Shown piece after piece: positions 9,557 to 19,165 of a stretch of DNA of 64,000 bases; within the stretch, counting starts at the first letter, position 1, and each line of letters starts with the position of its first letter. The notes under the pieces are model-generated. The model made no database searches. It worked only from the letters and a program-made list of their open reading frames with translations, and was not told the origin of the DNA. The translations under genes and the position numbers were made by a program. The stretch comes from Ohtaekwangia koreensis (GTDB lineage Bacteria > Bacteroidota > Bacteroidia > Cytophagales > Cyclobacteriaceae). The stretch spans positions 806,001 to 870,000 of the forward strand of contig NZ_FUZU01000004.1 of NCBI RefSeq assembly GCF_900167975.1, read 5' to 3'.

Positions 9557-9653
9557 TATGAATGTATAACTACTACTATGCTCAATTTACAAAACAGCAA
9601 AAAATTACAGTTGATTCAGGTATTTTCTGATTGGAGAGTTTTCGGCCTCGAAG

Positions 9654-9691
9654 CATCAGAGTCCTGGGAACCAGAACCAGTGACTCTGATG
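9654..9691 (-). terminator. Hairpin downstream of the YD/immunity operon
   Basis: Ten-base arms (CATCAGAGTC with GACTCTGATG) extended by CTGG/CCAG after a one-base bulge form a stem of about 14 bp. It starts 11 bp beyond the stop codon of the small gene at 9703. There is no T-run after it on the minus strand, so terminator function is likely but not certain. Confidence 0.5.
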
Positions 9692-9702
9692 GGTGTAAAT
9701 AT

Positions 9703-10125
9703 TTAATCAAATAAAAGTTTAAGTTCTTTTAACTTATTTTTAAATGCAGCGCTATTGGTGTCAATTTGGGGATTTATAAATTTTGAATTCAGACCATAAA
9801 TAAATGGGCCCGGTCGATTGCTCCAGCCAGTTTGAAAGTATGTTGGTGGATATCCTGCAATCGAACCCTCAATTAGAATTTTCTGGTTGTTAATCTTATC
9901 AATAACAACTAAATCAACACAAGGATATATTTGGTCTTCCGCCAAATAGACCCTTTCTACTATTTCATCAATAACTTTATCTGTTCCCTCTATAACATTC
10001 CCCTTATCTATACTCCACCTAAGACATACCTCAGATGGAAGCTTATCCCCAAAATGTATCTCCGCATAAACAATTAATTTGTTTAAAGTTTCTTCTACAA
10101 ATTTTTGAAACTCAATTTTATTCAT
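9703..10125 (-). CDS. Small cytosolic protein, likely immunity partner of the YD-repeat toxin
   Basis: A 140-residue protein without signal peptide or membrane segment, rich in acidic and lysine residues and more AT-rich than the glycosidase genes. I recognise no family. It begins 4 bp after the stop codon of the 1702-residue YD-repeat protein and nothing else follows before a hairpin. In Bacteroidetes polymorphic toxin systems the gene directly behind the variable toxin tip usually encodes the immunity protein, which binds and blocks that tip. That role is inferred from position and size only. Confidence 0.55.
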   Translation of the reverse strand: MNKIEFQKFVEETLNKLIVYAEIHFGDKLPSEVCLRWSIDKGNVIEGTDKVIDEIVERVYLAEDQIYPCVDLVVIDKINNQKILIEGSIAGYPPTYFQTGWSNRPGPFIYGLNSKFINPQIDTNSAAFKNKLKELKLLFD

Positions 10126-10129
10126 GACG

Positions 10130-13100
10130 TTATTTATTACCTAAGTTATAACAATTATTGTGAACTATGCCTAAAGTTATCTTGGCCGAATTAAATGCAT
10201 TTAGTTTACCTGGTTCAACATAAACGGCAAGATGTCCATCCATCGTTCGTATTTGTGCTAGTCCATTTGGACCTATTATCCTTGTAGGCACTGCTATAGC
10301 AATGGTATATGGTCCGGAAAAACTACTGGCTTGCCAAAATGATAATCCTTCTGGTGTCATCCAAAATCTTTTTACATCAGGTTTTCCACTGTTAGAATCA
10401 TATCCAAAATTGAATCCCTTTATAACGAAACTTCTCATTTCTTTATCACTAACATTTCTATACAGATAAGTGTATTTTGTCTCTTTATACTTAGTAGCAG
10501 ATTCGTCACCAGTCATTAAAAATGGCAAGACACCAATACTTGATCCTGCACCTATTGAAGTCAATATTTCTCCTAGTACACCAGCTCCAGCAGAAAGCCC
10601 CCAAGGAATTGGGAGTATAATAGGAGGCGTCCCAGCCTGCTGCTGTCCTTCATCCTTTTTCGTTGACTTAGCTTTATATCCGCTAATAGAACTCTGACTA
10701 TAATAATACTGTGTAGCGGGATCAAAGACCCTGCTATAACTATACACTGGCTGAAAATCATTAAACTTTTTGGATTCTCCCCATGCGGTTTGATTCCAAC
10801 TACTCGTAACCATTGACCATACCGCGGGACTGAAACCTGGATTGCTGAGCCCTGCACCATCGCCATATCCAGCTTGCTGCATCATCAACTCACGCATCAT
10901 CTTAGCATACGTTTCCTGATTATCGCCCCTATAGGATTCTGCACCGCTAGGATCATTAAACATTACAGGATTATTAAAACTATAATGGTAACCACTTAAA
11001 GCGGCATACTTGCTCGCTAATGGATCAACCCCCGTAAACCTTGCTATTGCAGGATCATAGTTTCTATAGAACATTTCATACCAGCCGCTGGTTTGGTTCA
11101 ACTCGGATGCGGCGTTGTAAAGAAAATTATTCTTAGAATCTTCACGTGTCCAACTCATATTCGTTTGAAGGCCGTATGGATAATACTCGTTATACTGAAC
11201 TACGTTGGTCTTAGTATGCGTGACCTTCAGGTCATCAAAATATACCCAGTTAGTACCTTCACCTTCATAGCTCAGGTATACATACATAAAGCCAGCTTCC
11301 TTAATTTTTATCGGGTCAAAGTATATTCTTTGCTTGTTCATGTTTGCTGCCTCCGGAACAGGTTTCCAACCCATGTTTAACAGCTTGTAGTTGCGATCAA
11401 GCAATATATAGTTCAGATACGCGGTAGGTCTGGCGTCACCAAGGTTACCATGACTTCCGTAAGCAGTGTAGGCCGCGTCAACTCCACTGTAAATTGCTCC
11501 GCTTTCACCTACAGCACCAGATACTCCGCCAAACGCACCGGCAACAGAAGTGATGAGCCCGGTAAGCGGCTGATTCGTTCCTCCAAAACCAGCACCACCT
11601 TCAAAATAAGAGTACACTTCCATGTCAAGTACATCGCCCGGATAAACCTTCATGCTTTTTGCCGGTCCTGTTTTATAACTATTGTTCATTCTGATAACGT
11701 ATTGACCAGAAGGAGTATTATTTGCAGCTGATTTGGGTACCCAATACATTGTACTGGAATTTATATTCGTGAATTCCTGGCTATCGGTTGTCACATTTTC
11801 AAACGCTGCTTTAGCCGGTGGCTTGGTCGGGTTAACAGAACTGAATACCACTCGAGTATTACCGAGATGGTCCGCTATAGCATACTGATACTCAAGACTG
11901 CTTCCTTTTTTCACTACTCGTCCTTCCGGTGAAGCAAAGAAACTAAGAATGCCATTTTCGTAAACAAATCCTGAAATATAGTCTGTTGTCATGGCCGGAG
12001 TTGAACTTCCTGCAGCATAAGTTTTCATGGTCAGCTTTGTACCCGTTGCATCATAGATATACTCAATTTTGCGAGTATCGCTAAAAGTAATAACGGAGAC
12101 TTTTCCTAATGTATTATAGGTTACACTACTGATCCCTTTATTCCGATCAGACGTCATACTTCCTACAGCATCGTATGTATAGTCATTCGATGTGCTGCTG
12201 CTTCCGTTATTAAATCCCGCTGAATTCCCCGTGGCATCAGTTACTCTTAATAGCTGATCGCCCAACGCTGGATTATAAAGGTACGCAAGATTGTCAATGA
12301 GTTCATAGGTATATGAAGCAATAGCCCCCGTCAACTTATGTCTTCGTTGATTCCGTGCCAATGTTGCTACATTACCGTTCAAATCATACGTCAGGTTTTC
12401 ACTGACAGAACCAACTTCCATTGACCATCCATTCCCGGTATTCATTTGAGAGATCGATGTTTTCAGGCGGTTGGCTTTATCGTAAGTATGCTTATAGCTT
12501 CTCTGATCAGCGATTCCCGATGATGCACCCACTCCTTTCCATTTCATCGCACTGATGTTCCCGTTGTAGTTTACACTGGTAGCGGCCGTCAATCCGGTTT
12601 CTACTTTTTCATATAGCATCTCCATGCCAAAGTAGTCATTCGCCTCATCGTTAGTAACCGCATCCGCTGTGAGCTGAGCGTTATTTATAGACGTTAACCA
12701 ACCTTGTATGCTGTAGCGCAGGTCGATGGACTGCAAAAATGAAGTACCGGAAGTGTTGTGCAGTTTTTTATCCACCAATTGCCCTAACTCATTATACTCA
12801 TACTGAACGACAAGTTGATCTGACGGTGCGCTGTTGTTATTCTGGTATACACGAAGCAATCGCCCCATATGGTCGTAGTCAAACTTATTGATCACTGTAG
12901 TTACTCTTCCGCTTCCGGCATTGTGGTATACTTTACTTATCTTTTGTTTGCCCTCAAAATCATATACTATCGTAGCCATGTTATCTATCGTAGCCATGTC
13001 TATCGCTGCTGAAAGATGGTTATTGCTCCGTAGTTGTATAGGACGTCCTTCAACATCATAGAACATATAGTTGTAAAGCCATGTTGTGCTTCCAAGTACA

Positions 13101-15238
13101 ATATACTTCGATCCTGTGGCTCTTCCGAAAGCACTGGACGCTGGTGTGTTCTCGCCGGCCAGGCCTTGGGAAGTATAGGTATCATTTGTTCCTTTAAAAT
13201 CAAAGTCGTAGGTGTCGTAGTAATCTACGGTTAGAATTTCAGTGGATGAAACCGGAAATGACTGATTGGTATAACCGTGCAAAGCAGCACCTCGAACTTC
13301 ATAGTACTTGTCGGTATCGAGCGCATACAGCGGATCAACAACATTTGTCTGAATAGCCGTACGAGATATATGTGTTGTGTTCTGATACAATCCCTTCATC
13401 ACGGGCCGTCCTGCACGATCATACTTTATAAAAAACCACTTATTAGCACTTCGTATATTTCCGTCCTGCATCAGCACCAATCGGTCAAGTCTATCATAGC
13501 AATAATATACCCACGCCTGTCCGGGTACTTTCTTTTCTACAAGCCTTCCCAGATTATCATATACAAATTCATGGAAATATTGATCCTTAATAGCTTGCGT
13601 AAGTGTCCACGCATTTGCTTTTAATACCGCTATACCTTTTGGAGAAACGAGGTACTTAAGCTCACCCTTGAAATTATATATACTATAGGTTTCAAGCCAT
13701 GGAACCAGGCTTCCACTAACAGTTTCATCCAGCTGTACACGTTTAAGAATTGTACGACCTGCCTTATCAGTAAAGGTTTGTACTTTTTTTCCATCCGCGT
13801 CTGTTACTTCTGCCCTCAATAATTCGTTTATGCTATAGAATTCAGTGCTTGTTCCATCCGACTTAAATAACCGTACTTCATTGGCATCATTGGTCGAATA
13901 ATTTATTAAGGTTGAGTGTCCGCCTCCTGGTTGCCATTGCTGCCCCACAGCACCTTGCTCCGTGACTAATGCAAGTGGCGATTTCTCGATTATTGATTTG
14001 GCAAAGGGAAACGCGCTATCTGCAATCTTATCGGATGTTCCATTCGCATAAAAAGCGGCTTGCTCACTTACAGGGTTCGCTTTAAAAATGCCATCGCTCA
14101 GACCAGACGTATAGGGTAAATACTCAACTGGATTCATTCCACGGTTGTCATATACGGATACCGATACTATATCTTTTTGTAATGGGCTTCCTTTCTGAAT
14201 ATTTTGTTGAATGGGTCTGCCCCATCCATCATAATATACTGTTGATTGCCTCTTTTGATCTGCACTCAGGCCATCGATAGTTGTTACGTCTGTAATACCG
14301 CGTGTGGTAACGAATTGCTCTTTGACGTAATTTTCTCCTGCAACCATGTTTTGTGACTGCACAACCTCTGTATAGGGCCTCGTCGATACCTCTACTTCAT
14401 TTGTATAAGATGTTCCAAACTGTTTCTGATCTACCAGTACTCTGAACTTTGTTGTCGCAGTAAATAAATGACTATACGTTTGTCCTGTACACGATATATA
14501 TTTCCATGTAGCACCGGCATCAGTAGAATATTCCCACCTAAGTATAGCTCCTGAATTTCCTTTTAACGTCAAAGTTGCAATGTTTCCTTCCATACAATAT
14601 ATGGACTCTATCAGGTTAGGAGGAGGAGATAATACCCCTGGCTTGAGAATTTCTATGGTGATCAAATTCGATTTATCTGAACATGTATTGTTGCTATTAG
14701 CAACAGACGTACTAAATGTTGCTGTCTCTGTAAGTCCTGAGTATGTATAGGAGGTACTTGCTCCGAGGTATTCTACAGAACCATCACTCAACTGTTTTCC
14801 CCAACCAGGCATTGTCGAATAGCCACTTGCATTAATGGTACCAGTACCACTCACTAAATGGTAACTTACAGGTTGGGAGGTACTAATTGATCCCGCTTCC
14901 ACTGCTGTATTTGCCGACACAACAATCGCATTGGTATATCCAAATCCGTTAGGACCTCTACAATATGCCCTGTATGCTTTGGTTGCCGGGGGAGTAATTA
15001 CATAATCGTAGTATGAATTAGTCGTAACAATTGTACTCTCAACCGTAAAAGTGCCATTAAACGTACCCACTTCCCACTGTACTACAAAAGCATTGCTTGA
15101 AACAAGCGTCAATCTCCCGGCCGCAGTTCCACAAACCTGAGATGTACCATTGCTTTGTATCTGATAAATCTGACCAGAACTATTAGAGGCTAAAAGACAA
15201 GCCAAGCCTGCAAAAATTATAAAGTAAAAATTTTTCAT
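10130..15238 (-). CDS. YD/RHS-repeat protein with C-terminal candidate toxin tip
   Basis: A 1702-residue secreted protein (signal peptide to about residue 22). Ig-like N-terminal sequence is followed near residue 310 by the Bacteroidetes RHS entry domain (NYVKEQFVTTRG, YYDGWGRPIQQN), then a long array of YD-type repeats (YDRLDRLV, YDHMGRLLRVY, YEYNELGQLV). The RHS-associated core ends with YRNYDPAIARFTGVDPLA and NDPSGAE (from residue 1429). After it come a hydrophobic segment (about 1539-1575) and a final domain of about 115 residues beginning YLYRNVSDKEM. Such shells normally encapsulate a C-terminal toxin. The tip could be an ADP-ribosyltransferase-like or related fold, but no catalytic residues can be named. 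It follows the other YD gene by 11 bp. Confidence 0.8.
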   Translation of the reverse strand: MKNFYFIIFAGLACLLASNSSGQIYQIQSNGTSQVCGTAAGRLTLVSSNAFVVQWEVGTFNGTFTVESTIVTTNSYYDYVITPPATKAYRAYCRGPNGFGYTNAIVVSANTAVEAGSISTSQPVSYHLVSGTGTINASGYSTMPGWGKQLSDGSVEYLGASTSYTYSGLTETATFSTSVANSNNTCSDKSNLITIEILKPGVLSPPPNLIESIYCMEGNIATLTLKGNSGAILRWEYSTDAGATWKYISCTGQTYSHLFTATTKFRVLVDQKQFGTSYTNEVEVSTRPYTEVVQSQNMVAGENYVKEQFVTTRGITDVTTIDGLSADQKRQSTVYYDGWGRPIQQNIQKGSPLQKDIVSVSVYDNRGMNPVEYLPYTSGLSDGIFKANPVSEQAAFYANGTSDKIADSAFPFAKSIIEKSPLALVTEQGAVGQQWQPGGGHSTLINYSTNDANEVRLFKSDGTSTEFYSINELLRAEVTDADGKKVQTFTDKAGRTILKRVQLDETVSGSLVPWLETYSIYNFKGELKYLVSPKGIAVLKANAWTLTQAIKDQYFHEFVYDNLGRLVEKKVPGQAWVYYCYDRLDRLVLMQDGNIRSANKWFFIKYDRAGRPVMKGLYQNTTHISRTAIQTNVVDPLYALDTDKYYEVRGAALHGYTNQSFPVSSTEILTVDYYDTYDFDFKGTNDTYTSQGLAGENTPASSAFGRATGSKYIVLGSTTWLYNYMFYDVEGRPIQLRSNNHLSAAIDMATIDNMATIVYDFEGKQKISKVYHNAGSGRVTTVINKFDYDHMGRLLRVYQNNNSAPSDQLVVQYEYNELGQLVDKKLHNTSGTSFLQSIDLRYSIQGWLTSINNAQLTADAVTNDEANDYFGMEMLYEKVETGLTAATSVNYNGNISAMKWKGVGASSGIADQRSYKHTYDKANRLKTSISQMNTGNGWSMEVGSVSENLTYDLNGNVATLARNQRRHKLTGAIASYTYELIDNLAYLYNPALGDQLLRVTDATGNSAGFNNGSSSTSNDYTYDAVGSMTSDRNKGISSVTYNTLGKVSVITFSDTRKIEYIYDATGTKLTMKTYAAGSSTPAMTTDYISGFVYENGILSFFASPEGRVVKKGSSLEYQYAIADHLGNTRVVFSSVNPTKPPAKAAFENVTTDSQEFTNINSSTMYWVPKSAANNTPSGQYVIRMNNSYKTGPAKSMKVYPGDVLDMEVYSYFEGGAGFGGTNQPLTGLITSVAGAFGGVSGAVGESGAIYSGVDAAYTAYGSHGNLGDARPTAYLNYILLDRNYKLLNMGWKPVPEAANMNKQRIYFDPIKIKEAGFMYVYLSYEGEGTNWVYFDDLKVTHTKTNVVQYNEYYPYGLQTNMSWTREDSKNNFLYNAASELNQTSGWYEMFYRNYDPAIARFTGVDPLASKYAALSGYHYSFNNPVMFNDPSGAESYRGDNQETYAKMMRELMMQQAGYGDGAGLSNPGFSPAVWSMVTSSWNQTAWGESKKFNDFQPVYSYSRVFDPATQYYYSQSSISGYKAKSTKKDEGQQQAGTPPIILPIPWGLSAGAGVLGEILTSIGAGSSIGVLPFLMTGDESATKYKETKYTYLYRNVSDKEMRSFVIKGFNFGYDSNSGKPDVKRFWMTPEGLSFWQASSFSGPYTIAIAVPTRIIGPNGLAQIRTMDGHLAVYVEPGKLNAFNSAKITLGIVHNNCYNLGNK

Positions 15239-15249
15239 AAAGACAGGCC

Positions 15250-18200
15250 CTAATATGGTTTGTGTTGATAATCATTTTTCTTAACAATGTCTCCATCACG
15301 ATTGTAAACAATCTTCACGCGTCCCATGCCATCATAGGTAGTATAGGAAGTGTTCCCTTGAGAATCTGTCTCTATAGAAGGGCCATAGGGAAAAACATAA
15401 GTGGTTGTCTGAAAGGAAGCATGAGATGGATAGAACGTCACATCATCTATATTTACTGCTACGCTAGTTCTGACTTCAACTCTAAAACCTGTACTCGTCA
15501 TTCCTGCAGGCACTGGTATGCTCACAGAATAATATTTCCATATGGAAGATGCTACGAAAGGCAATGTGGTTGTAGCAGTTACATCGCTAGTCAATGTAAT
15601 CGATAATGTACCCGATGAACCAGGCTTAAGCCAACATGAAAATATATAGTTTTGGGTTGAAAGATTCGTCACACCCGTACTAAGAAAATAAGGTCCAGTT
15701 GTACCGGTAGGTAATACTATACCCTTTGATCCAAATCTTCCTTCAACAAGACTCGGATTCCATGGAGCACTGAAACTTCCTTCTGTACCACTTGACTCAA
15801 AATCACTGAACAAAAACTCCAGAGGGTTAGCATTTCTTGCCCGAATTACGGGCACTGTTCCTGAGTAACCATATCTATTCAATTCAATAATTCTATCACG
15901 CCCAACAGATGTACCTACATTGCCATAAATATCAAAGCCCGTTAGCGTTTTTCCGAGTGTATAGTTAACCTGATCAAAAGTAAACGTTGTACCGGTCGTA
16001 GAAGACGGAGTAAAGGATGTTATACCATCTGCCGATTCAAATGTATATAGTTTGTGTGGATAAACCTTTCCACTTATGGTCTGAAAATATGTAAGATTCC
16101 CTCCGATATACTTTTCAATACCAGCATCCGTTCTGGATGACACTGTCTCAATTGGCAATCCCGTTCTATGTGCCGTTAAAAGATTGTTTAAGGCCGTTGT
16201 TTGAGCATCTGAAGGAGTGGAAATTGAATAATCTCTTACGTACTTTAAGCGAGTTATATTCTGACTCTGGTCGCTATTAGTGTTTACTATCTTTTCTACT
16301 TCCCGATGATTACCTGTGCTGTAAAAATAATCTATCGAAGTTTCTGTTTTTTTGGCAAGGTCTGATGTGGCAAAGAATGTTTCTGTTGATTTTTTCAGTA
16401 CCGTCTTTACATCTGTATTGATAGCATATTTACTATATACAAACATTTTACCATCAACATAAGCAGAACCGTTATAATAATAAGTCGGTAATTCTTCCAA
16501 GGCCAGGCCGTAAACTTTACGGATCGCAGCCGAACCGTATATGCGCTGATACTCGTATACAACTTCCTTCCGCTTCACGCCATCATCACGAAAACTACTT
16601 ACTTTCTTTAATAGTCCTCTTGCAAAAGTATAGTTAGGATTTGGTGGATAAGGGTATTGATTTATTCCTTCAGTTACAGGTCCAGTCTCATAACATAAAG
16701 ATCCTCCTGTTGAAGGCCGCGCTATTAATACATTACTTGGTTCCCATTCACTGTTGTTAGCACTGACATCTCCATGTGAGGCCGACAAATCATACTCATA
16801 AACAGTATATCCGCCATCTTTTATTTTCTCTATTACACGTTCATAAGCAACGGCGCTTCCTGCCAGCATATCTGAGTTTGAAAGCTCTTCGCTTGCTTTA
16901 ACGGTAAAATAAGAATTCAGAAGCACAGTATTTATTCCAGGATTAGCTAATTGAATATTCCTATATCTTGCTCCTGCTGTTCCTAAATATTTATCAACCC
17001 TAACACCAGGTACGCTATATAAAGGCTTATGTTGCAATTTCCCACTGGTCTCACCTGTGGCAGTAATGTATTCGTATTCCTTAACCATATCTCCACTGGT
17101 AGAAATACCATTAAATGAAACTATTTTTCTTATCCGGATCCCTGCTCCCTGAACTGCTATCGTACCGTCCTTGTAATCGTGCGGCTCATAAAAGAAAACT
17201 GAATAGCCTTTATGTGGATAAGTGACTCGTTTTAAGGTTCCTCGAGCAGCAGTCTCATGGTATAGCATATAGTTAGGACCAGGATTTAGCTTATGAAAAC
17301 TCCAATCATCTTTTTCAGTCGAATTGTATGTTGGATAAGCTGGCTCCGTTGGAATCGCTCCGCCATTATAGTCAAACTTATGGATGTACGGCGGAATACT
17401 CGCATCACCGCCATTTTCGGTAAGCACTTGCAAAAAAGTACGATTATTATAGTTACTATACTGAAAAGAAGCCAATTTGGATAACTTAAGAGTTCCATCA
17501 CGTTTATCATAAACTTCAAGTTTATTCAAAAGCCCTACAGCTGTTCCATCGTTAACGGATGAGAAAAAACGAACCTCAGTAGAAGGGCAGCTTACTTTTG
17601 ACGGAATCTTAAAAATGTAAGATCTGTTATACTCTACCTTACCATTTGCGCTAGTGGCATTTGTGAACGTTACCGGATACAAATACTTCAGCTTGTTTTT
17701 ATCCGGGGCTAAGTCATTAGTTAAAGTACTTACCGTACGATATGTGAAATCTATCGCACCATAAACTGGAGAAGTTATTTTGGTTAGTTTCCATCCAGTA
17801 AGGTAGGTTATTGAAGCTAACTCCATTTTAGATTTTCTTACCCAGTAGTATGGGTTAACAGCCTTAACCGATTGAGTAAGTCGCTCCACTTCATCAAATT
17901 TGTACTGAATGCCTTTGTTATCCGTTACGATAAATGAAGTAATAGTTCCGGTTACAGTATTAGGAGTTACTATAACATCCTGATACGGAACAACCTGTGG
18001 CACCTTATTTTCATCGAAATAAAACTGAAACGATAACCCGGGAGCGCTCACGTAAAATACATCAGGCTCTGTATCCTGATCATAATTTATACCATTAAGA
18101 AAATTATAATTAGAAATTTCATCCGTACATGTTGCCAGGTTATTATCCGTTGAAGGAGTAAAATTTTTAATGCTAGCTGGCAATGAAATCGTACTTCTTA

Positions 18201-18513
18201 ACCAACCTCTTCTGTTATCAGGACTGACGCCATAGTAATCATCTGGCAAGCTCCGCATTTGGCGGGTAATTCCATATGACTGAACGGATATATCCCAATT
18301 CTGACCAACCCAACCACCGTCATCATTAACCCTAACACCATTAGCGGTATATAATAAGGTACCAGGTACACTTACATCACCATCTGATATCGTAAAGAGC
18401 GGTATACTGACATTTAGTTTGCCGGTAAGAGGATCAACTGAGTGGCTCCCTTGCGCTAAAGCGAGGTTTGTATGCAACAATAGGAAGCATAGGTAAAGAA
18501 TAGGTTTCTTCAT
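15250..18513 (-). CDS. Companion YD-repeat-like secreted protein
   Basis: A 1087-residue protein with signal peptide (about 1-20) and a start typical of the Bacteroidetes partner of RHS proteins (SVDPLTGKLNVSIPLF, then GWVGQNWDI). The middle is beta-rich with SpvB/YD-like strands. A carbohydrate-module-like segment with an aromatic face lies at about 900-1040, and the protein ends with one clear YD unit (TYDGMGRVKIVYNRDGD). No toxin tip is seen. Its stop lies 11 bp before the start of the 1702-residue YD protein, so the two are one operon and may form a two-part shell. The function of the pair is inferred from RHS/Tc families. Confidence 0.75.
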   Translation of the reverse strand: MKKPILYLCFLLLHTNLALAQGSHSVDPLTGKLNVSIPLFTISDGDVSVPGTLLYTANGVRVNDDGGWVGQNWDISVQSYGITRQMRSLPDDYYGVSPDNRRGWLRSTISLPASIKNFTPSTDNNLATCTDEISNYNFLNGINYDQDTEPDVFYVSAPGLSFQFYFDENKVPQVVPYQDVIVTPNTVTGTITSFIVTDNKGIQYKFDEVERLTQSVKAVNPYYWVRKSKMELASITYLTGWKLTKITSPVYGAIDFTYRTVSTLTNDLAPDKNKLKYLYPVTFTNATSANGKVEYNRSYIFKIPSKVSCPSTEVRFFSSVNDGTAVGLLNKLEVYDKRDGTLKLSKLASFQYSNYNNRTFLQVLTENGGDASIPPYIHKFDYNGGAIPTEPAYPTYNSTEKDDWSFHKLNPGPNYMLYHETAARGTLKRVTYPHKGYSVFFYEPHDYKDGTIAVQGAGIRIRKIVSFNGISTSGDMVKEYEYITATGETSGKLQHKPLYSVPGVRVDKYLGTAGARYRNIQLANPGINTVLLNSYFTVKASEELSNSDMLAGSAVAYERVIEKIKDGGYTVYEYDLSASHGDVSANNSEWEPSNVLIARPSTGGSLCYETGPVTEGINQYPYPPNPNYTFARGLLKKVSSFRDDGVKRKEVVYEYQRIYGSAAIRKVYGLALEELPTYYYNGSAYVDGKMFVYSKYAINTDVKTVLKKSTETFFATSDLAKKTETSIDYFYSTGNHREVEKIVNTNSDQSQNITRLKYVRDYSISTPSDAQTTALNNLLTAHRTGLPIETVSSRTDAGIEKYIGGNLTYFQTISGKVYPHKLYTFESADGITSFTPSSTTGTTFTFDQVNYTLGKTLTGFDIYGNVGTSVGRDRIIELNRYGYSGTVPVIRARNANPLEFLFSDFESSGTEGSFSAPWNPSLVEGRFGSKGIVLPTGTTGPYFLSTGVTNLSTQNYIFSCWLKPGSSGTLSITLTSDVTATTTLPFVASSIWKYYSVSIPVPAGMTSTGFRVEVRTSVAVNIDDVTFYPSHASFQTTTYVFPYGPSIETDSQGNTSYTTYDGMGRVKIVYNRDGDIVKKNDYQHKPY

Positions 18514-19020
18514 ACAGGCAGGATTGAAAGAGTATATTTTTATTTAGTAATGATTTGTTGCTGATGAAACGTCCATTCGCTCCCAACTGTCTTATTCAAA
18601 CACCTAGGCAAAACAAACCTTTATAATTCCGTCACAAGATATTGAAATGTTACATCTGATAGTACAAATTATAAATATAATTATACTCTGAGTTATTAAG
18701 AAACTGCCCGAACAACCATATACACCTAACACAAATATATTAACACTACTTAACTACCACATCATTGGTGACTGGTGAATTTATCTTAATAAAAAGTATT
18801 TCTGAAAGAAAGATATAGCTGAATGTCGTCATCCAAAAAATAAGCGTTACGAAAAAAACACCTACCCAAAAAATTATCTATTTATTTCGCTACTCCTTCA
18901 GCTCTCAAATACAGAATTCCCGCATTATCCAGAGCACCCTTAGTTACTTACAGTTTCATTAAATCAAAATTCCATTTTTACTGTTTAGCAACTTTTTTTC
19001 AGAGAGTCTATTATCTTTAG
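18514..19020. other. Intergenic region ahead of the YD operon
   Basis: About 500 bp of AT-rich sequence without a supported gene. The reverse strand has one match to the -7 consensus (TATATTTG, 18732-18739) but no -33 box at the right distance, and it would leave a leader of about 210 nt. No RNA gene was recognised. Confidence 0.35.
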
Positions 19021-19073
19021 TTGAGGTGAGTGCATACAGTATGTTAATAACATACTGTATGCACTCACCTCAA
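19021..19073. repeat. Perfect 53-nt palindrome (26-bp arms)
   Basis: The arm TTGAGGTGAGTGCATACAGT (plus ATGTTA) is repeated in exact inverse after a single central A. It lies 15 bp beyond the stop codon of the GH51-like gene and beside the 80-bp repeat copy 2. As RNA it would make a very strong hairpin and may act as a terminator in either direction, but no clear T-run follows it on the minus strand. A protein-binding or recombination role is possible. Confidence 0.8.
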
Positions 19074-19085
19074 AAAATACTGATG

Positions 19086-19165
19086 AATTATTTCAGAACT
19101 ATCCTGGTATACAAAGTATCCTTACCAATAAGCCGCACAAAGTAAAGCCCTGGAGAAAATTTTCC
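19086..19165. repeat. 80-bp direct repeat, copy 2 (3' end of GH51-like gene)
   Basis: Identical to 9477-9556. This copy is in its natural place as the last 26 codons and stop of the T9SS tail of the GH51-like gene. Together the two copies flank the 9.5-kb YD-repeat block in the same orientation. Confidence 0.9.

Noticed and set aside
18732-18739. TATATTTG as a firm promoter of the YD operon
   Set aside because: It matches the -7 consensus, but there is no -33 box at the right distance and the region is very AT-rich, so a chance match is likely.
9477-19165. Composite transposon flanked by insertion sequences
   Set aside because: The 80-bp repeats encode part of a sorting domain, have no terminal inverted repeats, and no transposase gene lies in or beside them.
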